Assembly: GCA_002315855.1 (NCBI GenBank)
Contig: DCIG01000005.1
Coordinates: 1-28,046, forward strand
Reading direction: 5' to 3'
Length of the DNA stretch: 28,046 nt
Source: Lentisphaeria bacterium UBA1732
GTDB taxonomy: Bacteria; Verrucomicrobiota; Lentisphaeria; Victivallales; UBA1829
Part shown: one piece after another, positions 15,972-23,492 of the stretch
Layout: each line of letters starts with the position of its first letter
Position numbering within the stretch: the first letter of the stretch is position 1
Position numbers and translations under genes: made by a program
The notes under the pieces: model-generated
The model's input: only the letters and a program-made list of their open reading frames with translations
What the model was told of the DNA's origin: nothing
The model's database searches: none

Positions 15972-17612
15972 ATGAAAAATCGACTTGTTTTATTTCTGAC
16001 CATTCTTTCGGTCACAATACTTCTGATTTTCGCTAACGTATTCATTCAGAAACAAATGAATACGGTTATCAAAGAGAACAAACTGGTAGATGCAGAATTT
16101 GTTGTGGAAGGGACGCCTCCGGTGATTGCATTTTCCACGATGGCTCTGGGCGGATTCCGAGGTGTAATCGCCGATGTACTGTGGCTCAGAGCCATGGATT
16201 TGCAGCAGCACGCACGATTCTTCGAGCTGGTACAGCTGGCAGACTGGATTCTGAAACTGCAACCGAAATTTTCCGGAGCGGCGGCACAGCTGGGCTGGAA
16301 CATGGCCTACAACATCTCAGTGGCAACCAAGTCGCAGGAAGACCGCTGGCGGTGGGTGCGACGAGGAATATTACTGCTCCAAAAAGCGATTTCACTCAGC
16401 CCGAACGATGCAGAAATCTATCAGGAAATTGCGTGGATTTATGCACATAAGCTGGGGAATGTGATGGATGATGCACAGCGTTATTACAAAACAGAAATGG
16501 CCAGAGAACTGCTGTTCATTTTCGGGAAGCATTATCCCGACTGGCAGGCACTTGCCGATGCTCCGGCAAATGAAAAGGAACTCCGTGTGCTTTTCCCAGC
16601 CGATCATGCACTGTGGACAGCTATGAACGAAGCGGGAATCAAAGATTTGAGTACACTTTCCGGAGAGTTTCGCCTGAACAGCAGTCTTCCGTCATCCATT
16701 GAGTCAAAACTGACGAAAGAGGATGCAGGAGTTCTCAACGCATACCTGCGCAAACAGTGGATGAAAGAAATGTGGATGCTTGACCCGTCCATTGTAACCG
16801 TCATCAATCAAAAATACGGTGAACTGGACTGGCTTCTTCCGGAATCGTTTGCGATTTACTGGGCTCATATCGGCAATGAAAAAACGCCTGATTTCAGTAT
16901 TGCCTGTGCAAGGCAGATCATCCAATCGCTGGTGGCATCATTCAATTACGGACGTATGCTGCTGCCGAAAGACAATCACGCAAGTGAATTTTTCCTGCTG
17001 ATCCCCAATACCGATTTGGCGGACGGGACCCGCAATTTCTACAAAGACCTGATGACGCATACCGAATTCAATGTAACGACTTTCAAGTCGCTGTACGAAA
17101 ATTATCTGATTGATACCACCGTAACCCTGTATGCATACGGGCAGAAAAAGAAAGCAAGAGAATTTTTCGATGAACTCCGTACCACGACAGAAAACAAACG
17201 AGCAAAAACCATGACGTTCGACCAGTTTGTTCTGACGGAATGGGAAGAAGATGTAGGCACCCATGACTTCAAACAGGCAAACGACCAGTTGACGGGGTTA
17301 ATGTTCCAAGCGTGTCTGCTTCTCGCATACGGAGACCGGGAAGCCGCAACGGAACACCTGATTCTGGCAAAGCGTGTCTATCTGTCGTATGCCAATGACA
17401 AGAGCGGACTGGACCGTGTGGAATTGCCCGCATTCGATGAAATCAAAAAACAGGTTACAGAAGCCATTCTTGCCAATTATCCCGAAGTTGCGGACCGTCT
17501 GAGAGCAGAAATTGCCGCAGATCAAAGGAAATCGACGGAAGCTCAAACCGATACGCCGACTTTCAGCATTCCAGAGACAACATCCACTCCATCCAGTGAG
17601 GCAAAACCATGA
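15972..17612 (+). CDS. Membrane-anchored helical-repeat (TPR-like) protein
   Basis: A 546-residue protein of the same operon. The start at 15972 (GAGG 9 nt upstream) opens directly into one membrane helix (residues about 4-26); an in-frame start inside the permease gene was rejected. A conserved-looking block GGFRGVIADVLWLRAMDLQQ near residue 60 precedes TPR-like helix pairs (WILKLQPKF, GILLLQKAISLSPNDAEIY). The remainder is helical, ending in a Thr/Ser/Pro-rich tail. I know the pattern as an uncharacterised protein that accompanies ABC exporters in PVC bacteria (memory, not a search). A scaffold for the transporter at the periplasmic face is a reasonable inference. The stop overlaps the deacetylase start by 4 nt. 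Confidence 0.75.
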   Translation: MKNRLVLFLTILSVTILLIFANVFIQKQMNTVIKENKLVDAEFVVEGTPPVIAFSTMALGGFRGVIADVLWLRAMDLQQHARFFELVQLADWILKLQPKFSGAAAQLGWNMAYNISVATKSQEDRWRWVRRGILLLQKAISLSPNDAEIYQEIAWIYAHKLGNVMDDAQRYYKTEMARELLFIFGKHYPDWQALADAPANEKELRVLFPADHALWTAMNEAGIKDLSTLSGEFRLNSSLPSSIESKLTKEDAGVLNAYLRKQWMKEMWMLDPSIVTVINQKYGELDWLLPESFAIYWAHIGNEKTPDFSIACARQIIQSLVASFNYGRMLLPKDNHASEFFLLIPNTDLADGTRNFYKDLMTHTEFNVTTFKSLYENYLIDTTVTLYAYGQKKKAREFFDELRTTTENKRAKTMTFDQFVLTEWEEDVGTHDFKQANDQLTGLMFQACLLLAYGDREAATEHLILAKRVYLSYANDKSGLDRVELPAFDEIKKQVTEAILANYPEVADRLRAEIAADQRKSTEAQTDTPTFSIPETTSTPSSEAKP

Positions 17613-18415
17613 TTTTATATCCGCTTTTTCCCGGAGGCTGCGACCGCTGTCTGACATTCAGCTACGATGACGGTCAGATTTTCGACAAGCGGCTTGTCAA
17701 AATCTTCAATGACCATGGCATGAAAGCCACGTTCAACCTGAACACACGCGTCGACTTCAACGAGCCATTTGTCCCGCAGGAAGAATACAGGGAGCTGTAT
17801 CTGGAGAACGGGCACGAAATCGCATGTCATACGGCCTGCCATCCTTTTATGGAGCGAATGCCGCTGGAAGCGATGCTGGAAGACATTCAGGAAAACCGGA
17901 AAGTGCTGGAAGCAATTACGGGCGCACCGGTCAAAGGCATGGCATATCCGTTCGGAACTTATTCGCAGGAAGAAATCCGGCTTCTGCGGGCAGCGGGAAT
18001 TGTTTATTCCCGTACCGTGGCGGCGACCAATGGCTTCCACCTGCCGGAAGACTGGATGGAGTGGCATCCGACGTGTCATCACCATGAAGAGAATCTTTTC
18101 GAGCTTGCCGAATCGTTTCTGAAGAACCGCTGGCCGGAAGGGACCGTTTTCTATGTGTGGGGACATTCGTTTAATTTCGAGCGTGAAAACAACTGGGACA
18201 TCATCGAACGTTTCAGCGATCAAATGGCGTGCAAACCCAATATCTGGTACGCGACCAATATGGAAATTTACCAGTATATCAGCGCATACCGTGCTTTGCA
18301 GTTTACTCAGGACTGCTCCTCCGTCTACAATCCATCCGCGCTATGCGTGCTGATCCGCACCGCTGCGGGCGACTTCGAGATCGCACCGGGCAAACTGGTT
18401 CGACTGCATTCATAA
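17609..18415 (+). CDS. NodB-family polysaccharide deacetylase
   Basis: A 268-residue carbohydrate esterase family 4 type protein. The NodB metal and catalytic residues are present: D20-D21 in TFSYDDG, then H74 and H78 in HTACH. YPFGTY, EWHPTCHHH and FYVWGHSF correspond to later conserved motifs. It lacks a signal peptide, so it would act in the cytoplasm, unlike peptidoglycan deacetylases. That suggests a soluble N-acetyl sugar, glycan intermediate or related amide as substrate. It overlaps the helical-repeat gene by 4 nt (ATGA), so the two are probably translationally coupled. Dus follows 13 nt later. Confidence 0.87.
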   Translation: MILYPLFPGGCDRCLTFSYDDGQIFDKRLVKIFNDHGMKATFNLNTRVDFNEPFVPQEEYRELYLENGHEIACHTACHPFMERMPLEAMLEDIQENRKVLEAITGAPVKGMAYPFGTYSQEEIRLLRAAGIVYSRTVAATNGFHLPEDWMEWHPTCHHHEENLFELAESFLKNRWPEGTVFYVWGHSFNFERENNWDIIERFSDQMACKPNIWYATNMEIYQYISAYRALQFTQDCSSVYNPSALCVLIRTAAGDFEIAPGKLVRLHS

Positions 18416-18430
18416 GCGAACTGCATTCAT
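18403..18430 (+). repeat. 11-bp direct repeat at the deacetylase-dus junction
   Basis: ACTGCATTCAT occurs at 18403-18413 and 18420-18430, offset by 17 bp. The first copy ends just before the TAA stop of the deacetylase gene. The second ends in the ATG of the next gene. It looks like a local duplication that reshaped the junction. No Shine-Dalgarno precedes the second ATG. Confidence 0.8.
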
Positions 18431-19400
18431 GAACGCCCAAACGACGTTTGATTTTTCAAAACCGCTCTATCTTTCCGAACGTCTCACTTTGCCGACCCGC
18501 GCCCTGCTCTCCCCGATGCAGGGAATCATGACCTCGACCTTTCTTCAGGCAGCTTCCCGCCTGAATCTGGTTGATGCCTGGCTGACACCGTTCTACAGTT
18601 CGGGCGGCGTATCGATTCCCAAGCCGGCAGCAGTCCGCAGGAAGATTGCACCTTACCGGACAAGACCGGAGATACCGGTTATCTTCCAAATGATCGGACA
18701 CGATGCAGAGGCGTTAGCAGAAACAGCCCGAATTTTTGCAGAATGCGGTGTCGAAGGCATCAATCTGAATTTTGCCTGTCCAAGCAAAACGGTTCTATTA
18801 AGCGGGAACGGAGCGTCTTGCCTGAAACAAGCAGGACTGGCGGCAAAAATCACTGAAACAACCGCCAGAAAATTGCCGTCAGGAGTTTCCTTGTCGGTCA
18901 AAATCCGCACCGGCTGGGATTCCGCCAAGGATGCACCGCAACTGGTTCGCGACCTATGCAATGCAGGTGCACAATGGATCATCTGTCATTACCGAACAGC
19001 CATGGAAATGTACCAGAAACTGCCGGATGCACAACAGGTGAGACAGGAACGCATTTCAACAGCAGTCAATGCCGCAGGGGACATTCCGGTCTTCGGGAAT
19101 GGAGATGTAGACAGCTTCGAAGATGCAAAGGGGTTTGTCCGGCAAACAGGATGTCAGGGGGTTGCCGCCGGGCGTGCATTTCTGACCAATCCGTACCTCA
19201 TCATGGAAATCGGATCCAATGGTTTTTCCGGTCATGGAGCAAACAAGCAGGAAATATTTTTGAAGATGCTATCCGAACTCATGAAAACGCAGAACATGCC
19301 GAAACGTCATCAAAGGGGCTGGTATCTGGAATGCATCAAAATGGCATACGGAGAAAATTCGGCAGAGTTCGAGCAAGCGATTCATGGACAAGGGCAATAG
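18429..19400 (+). CDS. tRNA-dihydrouridine synthase (Dus family)
   Basis: A 323-residue flavoenzyme that reduces uridine in tRNA D-loops with NADPH. Motifs seen: SPMQGI at the FMN-binding start, NLNFACPSK with catalytic C117, VKIRTGW with K158, ICHYRT with H187, GNGDV, and AAGRAFLTNP. The family usually has GCP and HxRT; here ACP and HYRT are compatible variants. Length is normal. It is the last gene of the long plus-strand run and is probably carried there by linkage; no functional tie to the membrane genes is obvious. Which uridine it modifies cannot be told. Confidence 0.88.
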   Translation: MNAQTTFDFSKPLYLSERLTLPTRALLSPMQGIMTSTFLQAASRLNLVDAWLTPFYSSGGVSIPKPAAVRRKIAPYRTRPEIPVIFQMIGHDAEALAETARIFAECGVEGINLNFACPSKTVLLSGNGASCLKQAGLAAKITETTARKLPSGVSLSVKIRTGWDSAKDAPQLVRDLCNAGAQWIICHYRTAMEMYQKLPDAQQVRQERISTAVNAAGDIPVFGNGDVDSFEDAKGFVRQTGCQGVAAGRAFLTNPYLIMEIGSNGFSGHGANKQEIFLKMLSELMKTQNMPKRHQRGWYLECIKMAYGENSAEFEQAIHGQGQ

Positions 19401-19562
19401 GATCTATACACGCAGAAAGAATTGTCCCGGATACACGGATTCCGAAAATTTCCAACGGGATACACGATTCATGTGAAACGTATTTTGAAACGCCTTTCCA
19501 AAAGAAAGATGCGTCTTTTTCAGAGAATTGCAATGAAAAACACAAAAAAATGACGTATGGAC
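19401..19562. other. Non-coding region after dus with three ATACACG copies
   Basis: No gene is seen here. ATACACG recurs at 19406-19412, 19431-19437 and 19460-19466, and the last two copies share the longer context GGATACACG(G)ATTC. A weak hairpin (AAAGA-TGCG-TCTTT, 19505-19518) followed by a short T run may terminate the upstream operon. Confidence 0.5.
19505..19520 (+). terminator. Weak terminator candidate after dus
   Basis: A 5-bp stem with a 4-nt loop followed by TT, 105 nt past the dus stop. The stem is short and AT-rich, so confidence is low. Confidence 0.3.
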
Positions 19563-19591
19563 TTGCTTTTCCACAAAAAATGAAGTATATT
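19563..19591 (+). promoter_or_regulatory. Promoter for the TPR-like/RNA methyltransferase unit
   Basis: TTGCTT (19563-19568), exactly 17 bp, TATATT (19586-19591). Transcription would start near 19598, leaving a leader of about 185 nt before the start codon at 19782. The leader holds two micro-ORFs and two copies of the CTTT(T)GAAAT motif. Confidence 0.65.
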
Positions 19592-19620
19592 ACAGAATGA
19601 AATTTATTTAAGGTGAATGA

Positions 19621-19692
19621 ATGCAAAACAAGAGAGACCATTTCAAACGTTCTGACAAGAGCTTTGAAATTCTCTCCGGCAATGACTTTTGA
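19621..19692 (+). CDS. Possible 23-residue leader peptide
   Basis: A micro-ORF of 23 codons, from MQNKRDHF to SGNDF, lying about 23 nt after the predicted transcription start. AAGGTG about 6 nt before the ATG gives it a better-placed ribosome binding site than the main gene has. It is basic at the start and contains FEILSGND. It overlaps the next micro-ORF by 11 nt. It may be an uORF or chance; no homologue is known to me. Confidence 0.3.
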   Translation: MQNKRDHFKRSDKSFEILSGNDF

Positions 19693-19765
19693 AATCAGTT
19701 CAAGAGGCAAAAAGCAGAAACTGTTTATGCTGTTACTTGCAAACGTTCTCCGGGACCCACAATGA
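19682..19765 (+). CDS. Possible second, 27-residue leader peptide
   Basis: A micro-ORF of 27 codons beginning MTFEISSRGKK, with a hydrophobic stretch LFMLLLANVL and ending DPQ. It starts inside the first micro-ORF in a different frame and stops 16 nt before the next gene, so ribosomes could reinitiate there. No clear ribosome binding site of its own. Confidence 0.25.
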   Translation: MTFEISSRGKKQKLFMLLLANVLRDPQ

Positions 19766-19781
19766 CAGGATTTTACCCAAA

Positions 19782-20537
19782 ATGTCGAACAAAAAGAACG
19801 CGATCACCTCTCTCGAACAACTTAAAAAATATCAGATAGCAGCCAAGAAAGATCAGGATAATCAGGATGCACCGATTTCCGAACTTCTTGACAGCTTTGA
19901 AGCATGGTTCATCGAAAACTGGAAGAAGGCCATCATGGGCTGCTGCGCATTGGCAGTGGCGGCAACAGTCGGCATTCTGATCGGTTATGCTTATCGCGCC
20001 CATGATGCGAAAATCATGAATCAGTTCGCAAATGCCACTGATGTGAAGAGCTTACAGGAAGTTCTCGCAGAACACGCGAGCTACAAAGCAGCTGATGCGG
20101 CACGTTTCAAACTCGCCGCTCTCCTCGTGGATGAATCAAAATATGATGAAGCCCGCGCACAGCTTCTGTCAATCGTGAACTCCGGCAAATCCGAACTTTT
20201 CATGAAGGGTCATGCCGCTATCAACGCCGCTTATCTGCTGGAAAAGACAGGCAAGGAAGAAGATGCCGCAGCAGAATTCGCAAGTATTTATTCCAATCAG
20301 GAAATTCAGGAAGAACTGCGCGCTGAAGCGGCATACGCGGCACTCCGTCTCTATTCCAAGCTGAACCAGGTCGTCAAGGCCAACAACGCCGCAGCAGCCA
20401 TCAATCTGACCCGCGCCGACTCTGAACCCGATACTCCGTATGGATACTGGGCAGTACGCGCCAAGAAAATCGTGGATTCCATGAAGACCGCCATCGAAAC
20501 ACCTGCGACCGCCGCACCTGCGACCGCCGCAAAATAA
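19782..20537 (+). CDS. Single-pass membrane protein with TPR-like domain (YfgM-like)
   Basis: A 251-residue protein with a cytoplasmic N-terminus of about 48 residues, one membrane helix at about 49-71 (IMGCCALAVAATVGILIGYAY) and a helical domain rich in Ala outside. The outer part resembles tetratricopeptide tol-pal/YfgM-type folds (KLAALLVDESKYDEARAQL; AAYLLEKTGKEEDAAAEF). YfgM homologues assist translocon-associated folding of envelope proteins; that role is inferred. An AGGA lies 11 nt before the ATG, a loose fit. A 15-bp tandem repeat (20500-20529) gives the C-terminal PATAAPATAA. The methyltransferase gene follows after 10 nt. Confidence 0.72.
   Translation: MSNKKNAITSLEQLKKYQIAAKKDQDNQDAPISELLDSFEAWFIENWKKAIMGCCALAVAATVGILIGYAYRAHDAKIMNQFANATDVKSLQEVLAEHASYKAADAARFKLAALLVDESKYDEARAQLLSIVNSGKSELFMKGHAAINAAYLLEKTGKEEDAAAEFASIYSNQEIQEELRAEAAYAALRLYSKLNQVVKANNAAAAINLTRADSEPDTPYGYWAVRAKKIVDSMKTAIETPATAAPATAAK
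20500..20529 (+). repeat. 15-bp in-frame tandem repeat, two copies
   Basis: CACCTGCGACCGCCG is repeated exactly at 20500-20514 and 20515-20529. It encodes the duplicated PATAA at the C-terminus of the membrane protein and is a likely slippage site. Confidence 0.85.
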
Positions 20538-20547
20538 AATTGTCTGC

Positions 20548-21321
20548 ATGACACAAACGACACCTGCGCTTACAAAGAAAACGGAAGCACTGATTCAGGC
20601 TCTCCGTACAAGACATGGACGCAAAGGGGCGGAATATTGTGTTTGTGATGGATTGCGCTCTTCTTCGGAAGTCGTCGCATTAGCTCCGGATCTTGTGGTC
20701 AGTATCCTGCTCCGCGAAGGTACGGAGCTTCCTTATCAAGCTCCAGTTCCGCCGATTGTTCTATCCGCCCGCGATTTTGAACGGGTTGCACCGACGGTCA
20801 ATTCACAAGGAATCATCGTTGTATCAAAACGTCCGGCATTCGTACCGGTATCGGAGCCACTGAAGGATTCGTGGGTCCTCGTTTTGGACCGGGTGGGCGA
20901 TCCGGGGAATTTCGGAACCATCGTGCGAACAGCACGGGCAGCAGGGATTCATGAAGTGTGGCTGACGAAAGGGACGGTCGATCCTTTTTCGGATAAAGCA
21001 GTCCGTTCCGCATCGGGGGCACAGTTTGCCGTTCAATTGCGCAGAAGCGGCGATTTAAGCGCACTTGCGGAGGAGTTGCGGGTACGGCATGGGGTCAAGG
21101 CCTTTTATCGCACCTTGCCCGCTTCCGGGAACAATCTGTTTACAGAGCCGGGACTATTCGACAAAACGGCAATCATTTTGGGCTGTGAGTCCACAGGCGT
21201 TGCAGAATTAGAAGGCTCCAAAGGTCTGAATATCCCCATGCCGGGCGATGCAGAATCCCTGAATGTGGCTCAGGCAGCTACAATCATCCTTTTTGAATAC
21301 GTGCGCAGACAATTCTGCTGA
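20548..21321 (+). CDS. SpoU/TrmH-family RNA 2'-O-methyltransferase
   Basis: A 257-residue SPOUT-class methyltransferase using S-adenosylmethionine. An N-terminal substrate-binding region (about 1-100, L7Ae/L30e-like) precedes the knotted catalytic domain. Motif 1 is LDRVGDPGNFGTIVRTA near residue 113, motif 2 ILGCESTGV near 211, and motif 3 NIPMPGDAESLNVAQA near 228. This arrangement fits TrmH/RlmB/TsnR-like enzymes; the RNA target is unknown. No clear ribosome binding site precedes the ATG, and the gene lies 10 nt after the TPR-like gene, so translational coupling is likely. It converges with dxs, whose 3' end is 33 nt away. Confidence 0.9.
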   Translation: MTQTTPALTKKTEALIQALRTRHGRKGAEYCVCDGLRSSSEVVALAPDLVVSILLREGTELPYQAPVPPIVLSARDFERVAPTVNSQGIIVVSKRPAFVPVSEPLKDSWVLVLDRVGDPGNFGTIVRTARAAGIHEVWLTKGTVDPFSDKAVRSASGAQFAVQLRRSGDLSALAEELRVRHGVKAFYRTLPASGNNLFTEPGLFDKTAIILGCESTGVAELEGSKGLNIPMPGDAESLNVAQAATIILFEYVRRQFC

Positions 21322-21329
21322 CCGCACAA

Positions 21330-21342
21330 GCTGATGTTCAGC
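21330..21342. other. Small hairpin between convergent genes
   Basis: GCTGA-TGT-TCAGC lies in the 33-nt gap between the convergent methyltransferase and dxs genes. It could serve as a weak bidirectional terminator, but there is no U-tract close by on either side. Confidence 0.3.
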
Positions 21343-21354
21343 AAAGCCCTGTTT

Positions 21355-23220
21355 TCACAGGCTCAAACTTTTTGCAATCGAAGCAGCGATTGCGGGCGGT
21401 ATCATGCCGCGTTCTTCCCTGATTTTCGCGGTATTGCCGTGGGGAATGATTTCATCAGCCTCCCAACCAAAGGAAATCAGGCGTGGACAATTTTCCAAAG
21501 GAGCGAGGAGACCGGCCACAATCGAAGCCAAACCGCCCTGTTTGACGTGGTCTTCAATCGTAACAACAGGAGCATGGGCATACTGTTTCAGCAAATCGGA
21601 ATCAAATGGCTTCAAGAAGCGCACATTCACCACAGCACATTGAATGCCATATTGTTTTTCCATAATTTCCGCGACAGCAACACCGGTCCATGTTTCACGT
21701 CCGGCACACCAGATCGACAAATCGGCACCTTCACGCACGACTTCAGATTTGCCCCACTTGAGAGGAGACGGGACAAAATCCGACGGACAACCGGAGTTGC
21801 CTTTCGGATAGCGAATCACACATGGTTTGCAGGAATCCAAAGCCGCAGACATCATCATGGGCAGCTCAGATTCCGAAGCAGGCATCATAATTACAAGATT
21901 CGGCATGGCAATCAGGAAAGACAAGTCATAAATGCCGTGATGCGTCGGTCCGTCTTCCACAAGCCCGCAACGGTCTTCGCACAGAAGCATCGGCACATTC
22001 TGAAGACAAATGTCATGGAAAATACAATCCAGAGCACGATGCACGAACGTGGCATAAATCACAGCAACAGGGAGGCATCCATTTGCAGCAAGTCCACCGG
22101 CAAATGCAATGGCGTGTTCTTCGGAAATGCCGACGTCGAAATATCGGTCTCTGTACTCCCTGATATATGATTCGGGAATGCCGCATCCCAAAGCCATCGC
22201 CGCACAAATCGAAACGACAGAGGGACGACGTGCGGTTTCCTTCGCAAGAGATTCACCGAAAACCTGCGAGAACGAAGGAGATGCAGATTTTGAAAGAGAT
22301 TTACCGGTTTTGGGGTCAAAACGTCCAATGCCATGGAAAACTTCGGGATCCTTCTCCGCAAACGGATAGCCGTGCCCCTTCTCCGTGACGACATGAATAA
22401 CAACCGGGATATTCTGCATTTTCACGCCTCGCAGAGTGCGAATCAATGCGGGAATATCATGACCGTTTACAGGGCCGACATAACGAAGCCCCATCTCTTC
22501 AAAAAACATGCCGGGGACAAAAAAACTTTTCAGGGAATTTTCGATGCTCTGAATGTGCCGAATGATTCTCCGTCCAAGGGAAGAACGCCCCAGCAGACCT
22601 TTCGCCCGACGTTTGACGCCATTGTAATAACGTCCGATCAAAATGCGGCTCAAAATACGGCTTACAGCCCCGGTATTCCGAGCAATCGACATTTTATTGT
22701 CATTCACAATCAGAATCATGCTTTTGCAGGAATTACGAAGGTTATTCAATGCCTCAAATGTAATTCCACAGCCCAACGCACCATCCCCGACGACAGCGAC
22801 AACATGTTCATGATGATGATGCAACTCCGAAGCCGCCTGAAACCCCATGGCGGCAGATAGAGCAGTCCCGGCATGACCGGACCCGAAACAATCGTATGGA
22901 GACTCTCCTCTCCGCGTAAAACCGCAAAGGCCGCCTTTCTGACGAAGCGTATCGAAACGATCCGCCCGCCCGGTAATCAGCTTATGCGTATAGGACTGAT
23001 GACCGACATCCCAAAGGATTTTATCCTCAGGAGCATGGAAGACAGAATGAATCGCTATGGTCAATTCAACCGTACCGAGATTCGGAGCCAAATGACCGCC
23101 ATTCGCAGCAATTGTGCGAATCAGCGTATCACGGATTTCCTGCGGCAAGGCCAACAATTCTTCCGAAGAAAGTTTCCGGAGATCATCCGGGGAATGAATT
23201 TGAGAAAGGAGCGAACTCAT
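21355..23220 (-). CDS. dxs: 1-deoxy-D-xylulose-5-phosphate synthase
   Basis: A 621-residue thiamine-diphosphate enzyme that condenses pyruvate and glyceraldehyde 3-phosphate, the first step of the MEP isoprenoid route. Seen: GGHLAPNLG with the catalytic-region histidine, GSGHAGTALS, the TPP/Mg motif GDGALG...NDN, GPVNGHD, ISEEHAIAFAGG, and THHG. The usual DRAGLVGxDGPTHHG reads here DRCGLVEDGPTHHG, one residue shorter. The ATG at 23220 puts the SPxDLxxLS helix where homologues begin. An in-frame ATG at 23235 would add MVSFY; neither has a good ribosome binding site. It stands alone with a promoter about 140 nt upstream. Confidence 0.95.
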   Translation of the reverse strand: MSSLLSQIHSPDDLRKLSSEELLALPQEIRDTLIRTIAANGGHLAPNLGTVELTIAIHSVFHAPEDKILWDVGHQSYTHKLITGRADRFDTLRQKGGLCGFTRRGESPYDCFGSGHAGTALSAAMGFQAASELHHHHEHVVAVVGDGALGCGITFEALNNLRNSCKSMILIVNDNKMSIARNTGAVSRILSRILIGRYYNGVKRRAKGLLGRSSLGRRIIRHIQSIENSLKSFFVPGMFFEEMGLRYVGPVNGHDIPALIRTLRGVKMQNIPVVIHVVTEKGHGYPFAEKDPEVFHGIGRFDPKTGKSLSKSASPSFSQVFGESLAKETARRPSVVSICAAMALGCGIPESYIREYRDRYFDVGISEEHAIAFAGGLAANGCLPVAVIYATFVHRALDCIFHDICLQNVPMLLCEDRCGLVEDGPTHHGIYDLSFLIAMPNLVIMMPASESELPMMMSAALDSCKPCVIRYPKGNSGCPSDFVPSPLKWGKSEVVREGADLSIWCAGRETWTGVAVAEIMEKQYGIQCAVVNVRFLKPFDSDLLKQYAHAPVVTIEDHVKQGGLASIVAGLLAPLENCPRLISFGWEADEIIPHGNTAKIREERGMIPPAIAASIAKSLSL

Positions 23221-23358
23221 ATAAAAAGAAACCATTGGGTAGGATGTTCAAAAAACAGTATGGCGGAATCTAAATTCAGGATAACAACTCGCAGAAGCCG
23301 ATTTCAAAAAAGCAAGGGCATTAAAATCAGCGCGACTCATAAAAATAAATTCCTTGAG

Positions 23359-23387
23359 AATATACATCAATTTATGAGGGAATACAA
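23359..23387 (-). promoter_or_regulatory. Promoter of dxs
   Basis: Minus-strand TTGTAT (23382-23387), 17-bp spacer, TATATT (23359-23364). The leader to the dxs start would be about 130 nt and contains one TTTTTTGAAATC motif (minus strand, about 23300-23311). Confidence 0.6.
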
Positions 23388-23420
23388 ATAAAACAAGAAA
23401 AAAAGCAGCAGATTTGAGGC

Positions 23421-23455
23421 AAAAAAACTCCCGGAGCCACAAAAGGAACCGGGAG
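23421..23455 (-). terminator. Rho-independent terminator of the large repeat-protein gene
   Basis: On the minus strand CTCCCGG and CCGGGAG form a 7-bp GC-rich stem, extended inside by CC/GG, followed directly by TTTTTTT (23421-23427). It lies 38 nt past the stop codon at 23493. This is the clearest terminator in the window. Confidence 0.9.
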
Positions 23456-23492
23456 CTGAAATAACAGAACTTTCTGTCGTACTGAAAGACGA

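Noticed and set aside
19401..19781. Attachment site, CRISPR array or IS remnant
   Set aside because: No inverted terminal repeats, no transposase fragment and no regularly spaced repeats of CRISPR length are visible; the short repeats are 7-13 bp only.
21334..22170. A 278-codon plus-strand ORF opposite dxs
   Set aside because: It is the complementary-strand shadow of dxs, whose catalytic motifs are intact.
23248..23340. A 30-codon ORF (MSRADFNALAFLK...) in the dxs leader with AAGGA upstream
   Set aside because: The predicted transcription start falls at or inside its ribosome binding site, spacing is long (10 nt), and the peptide shows no feature of a known leader. Conservation would be needed.
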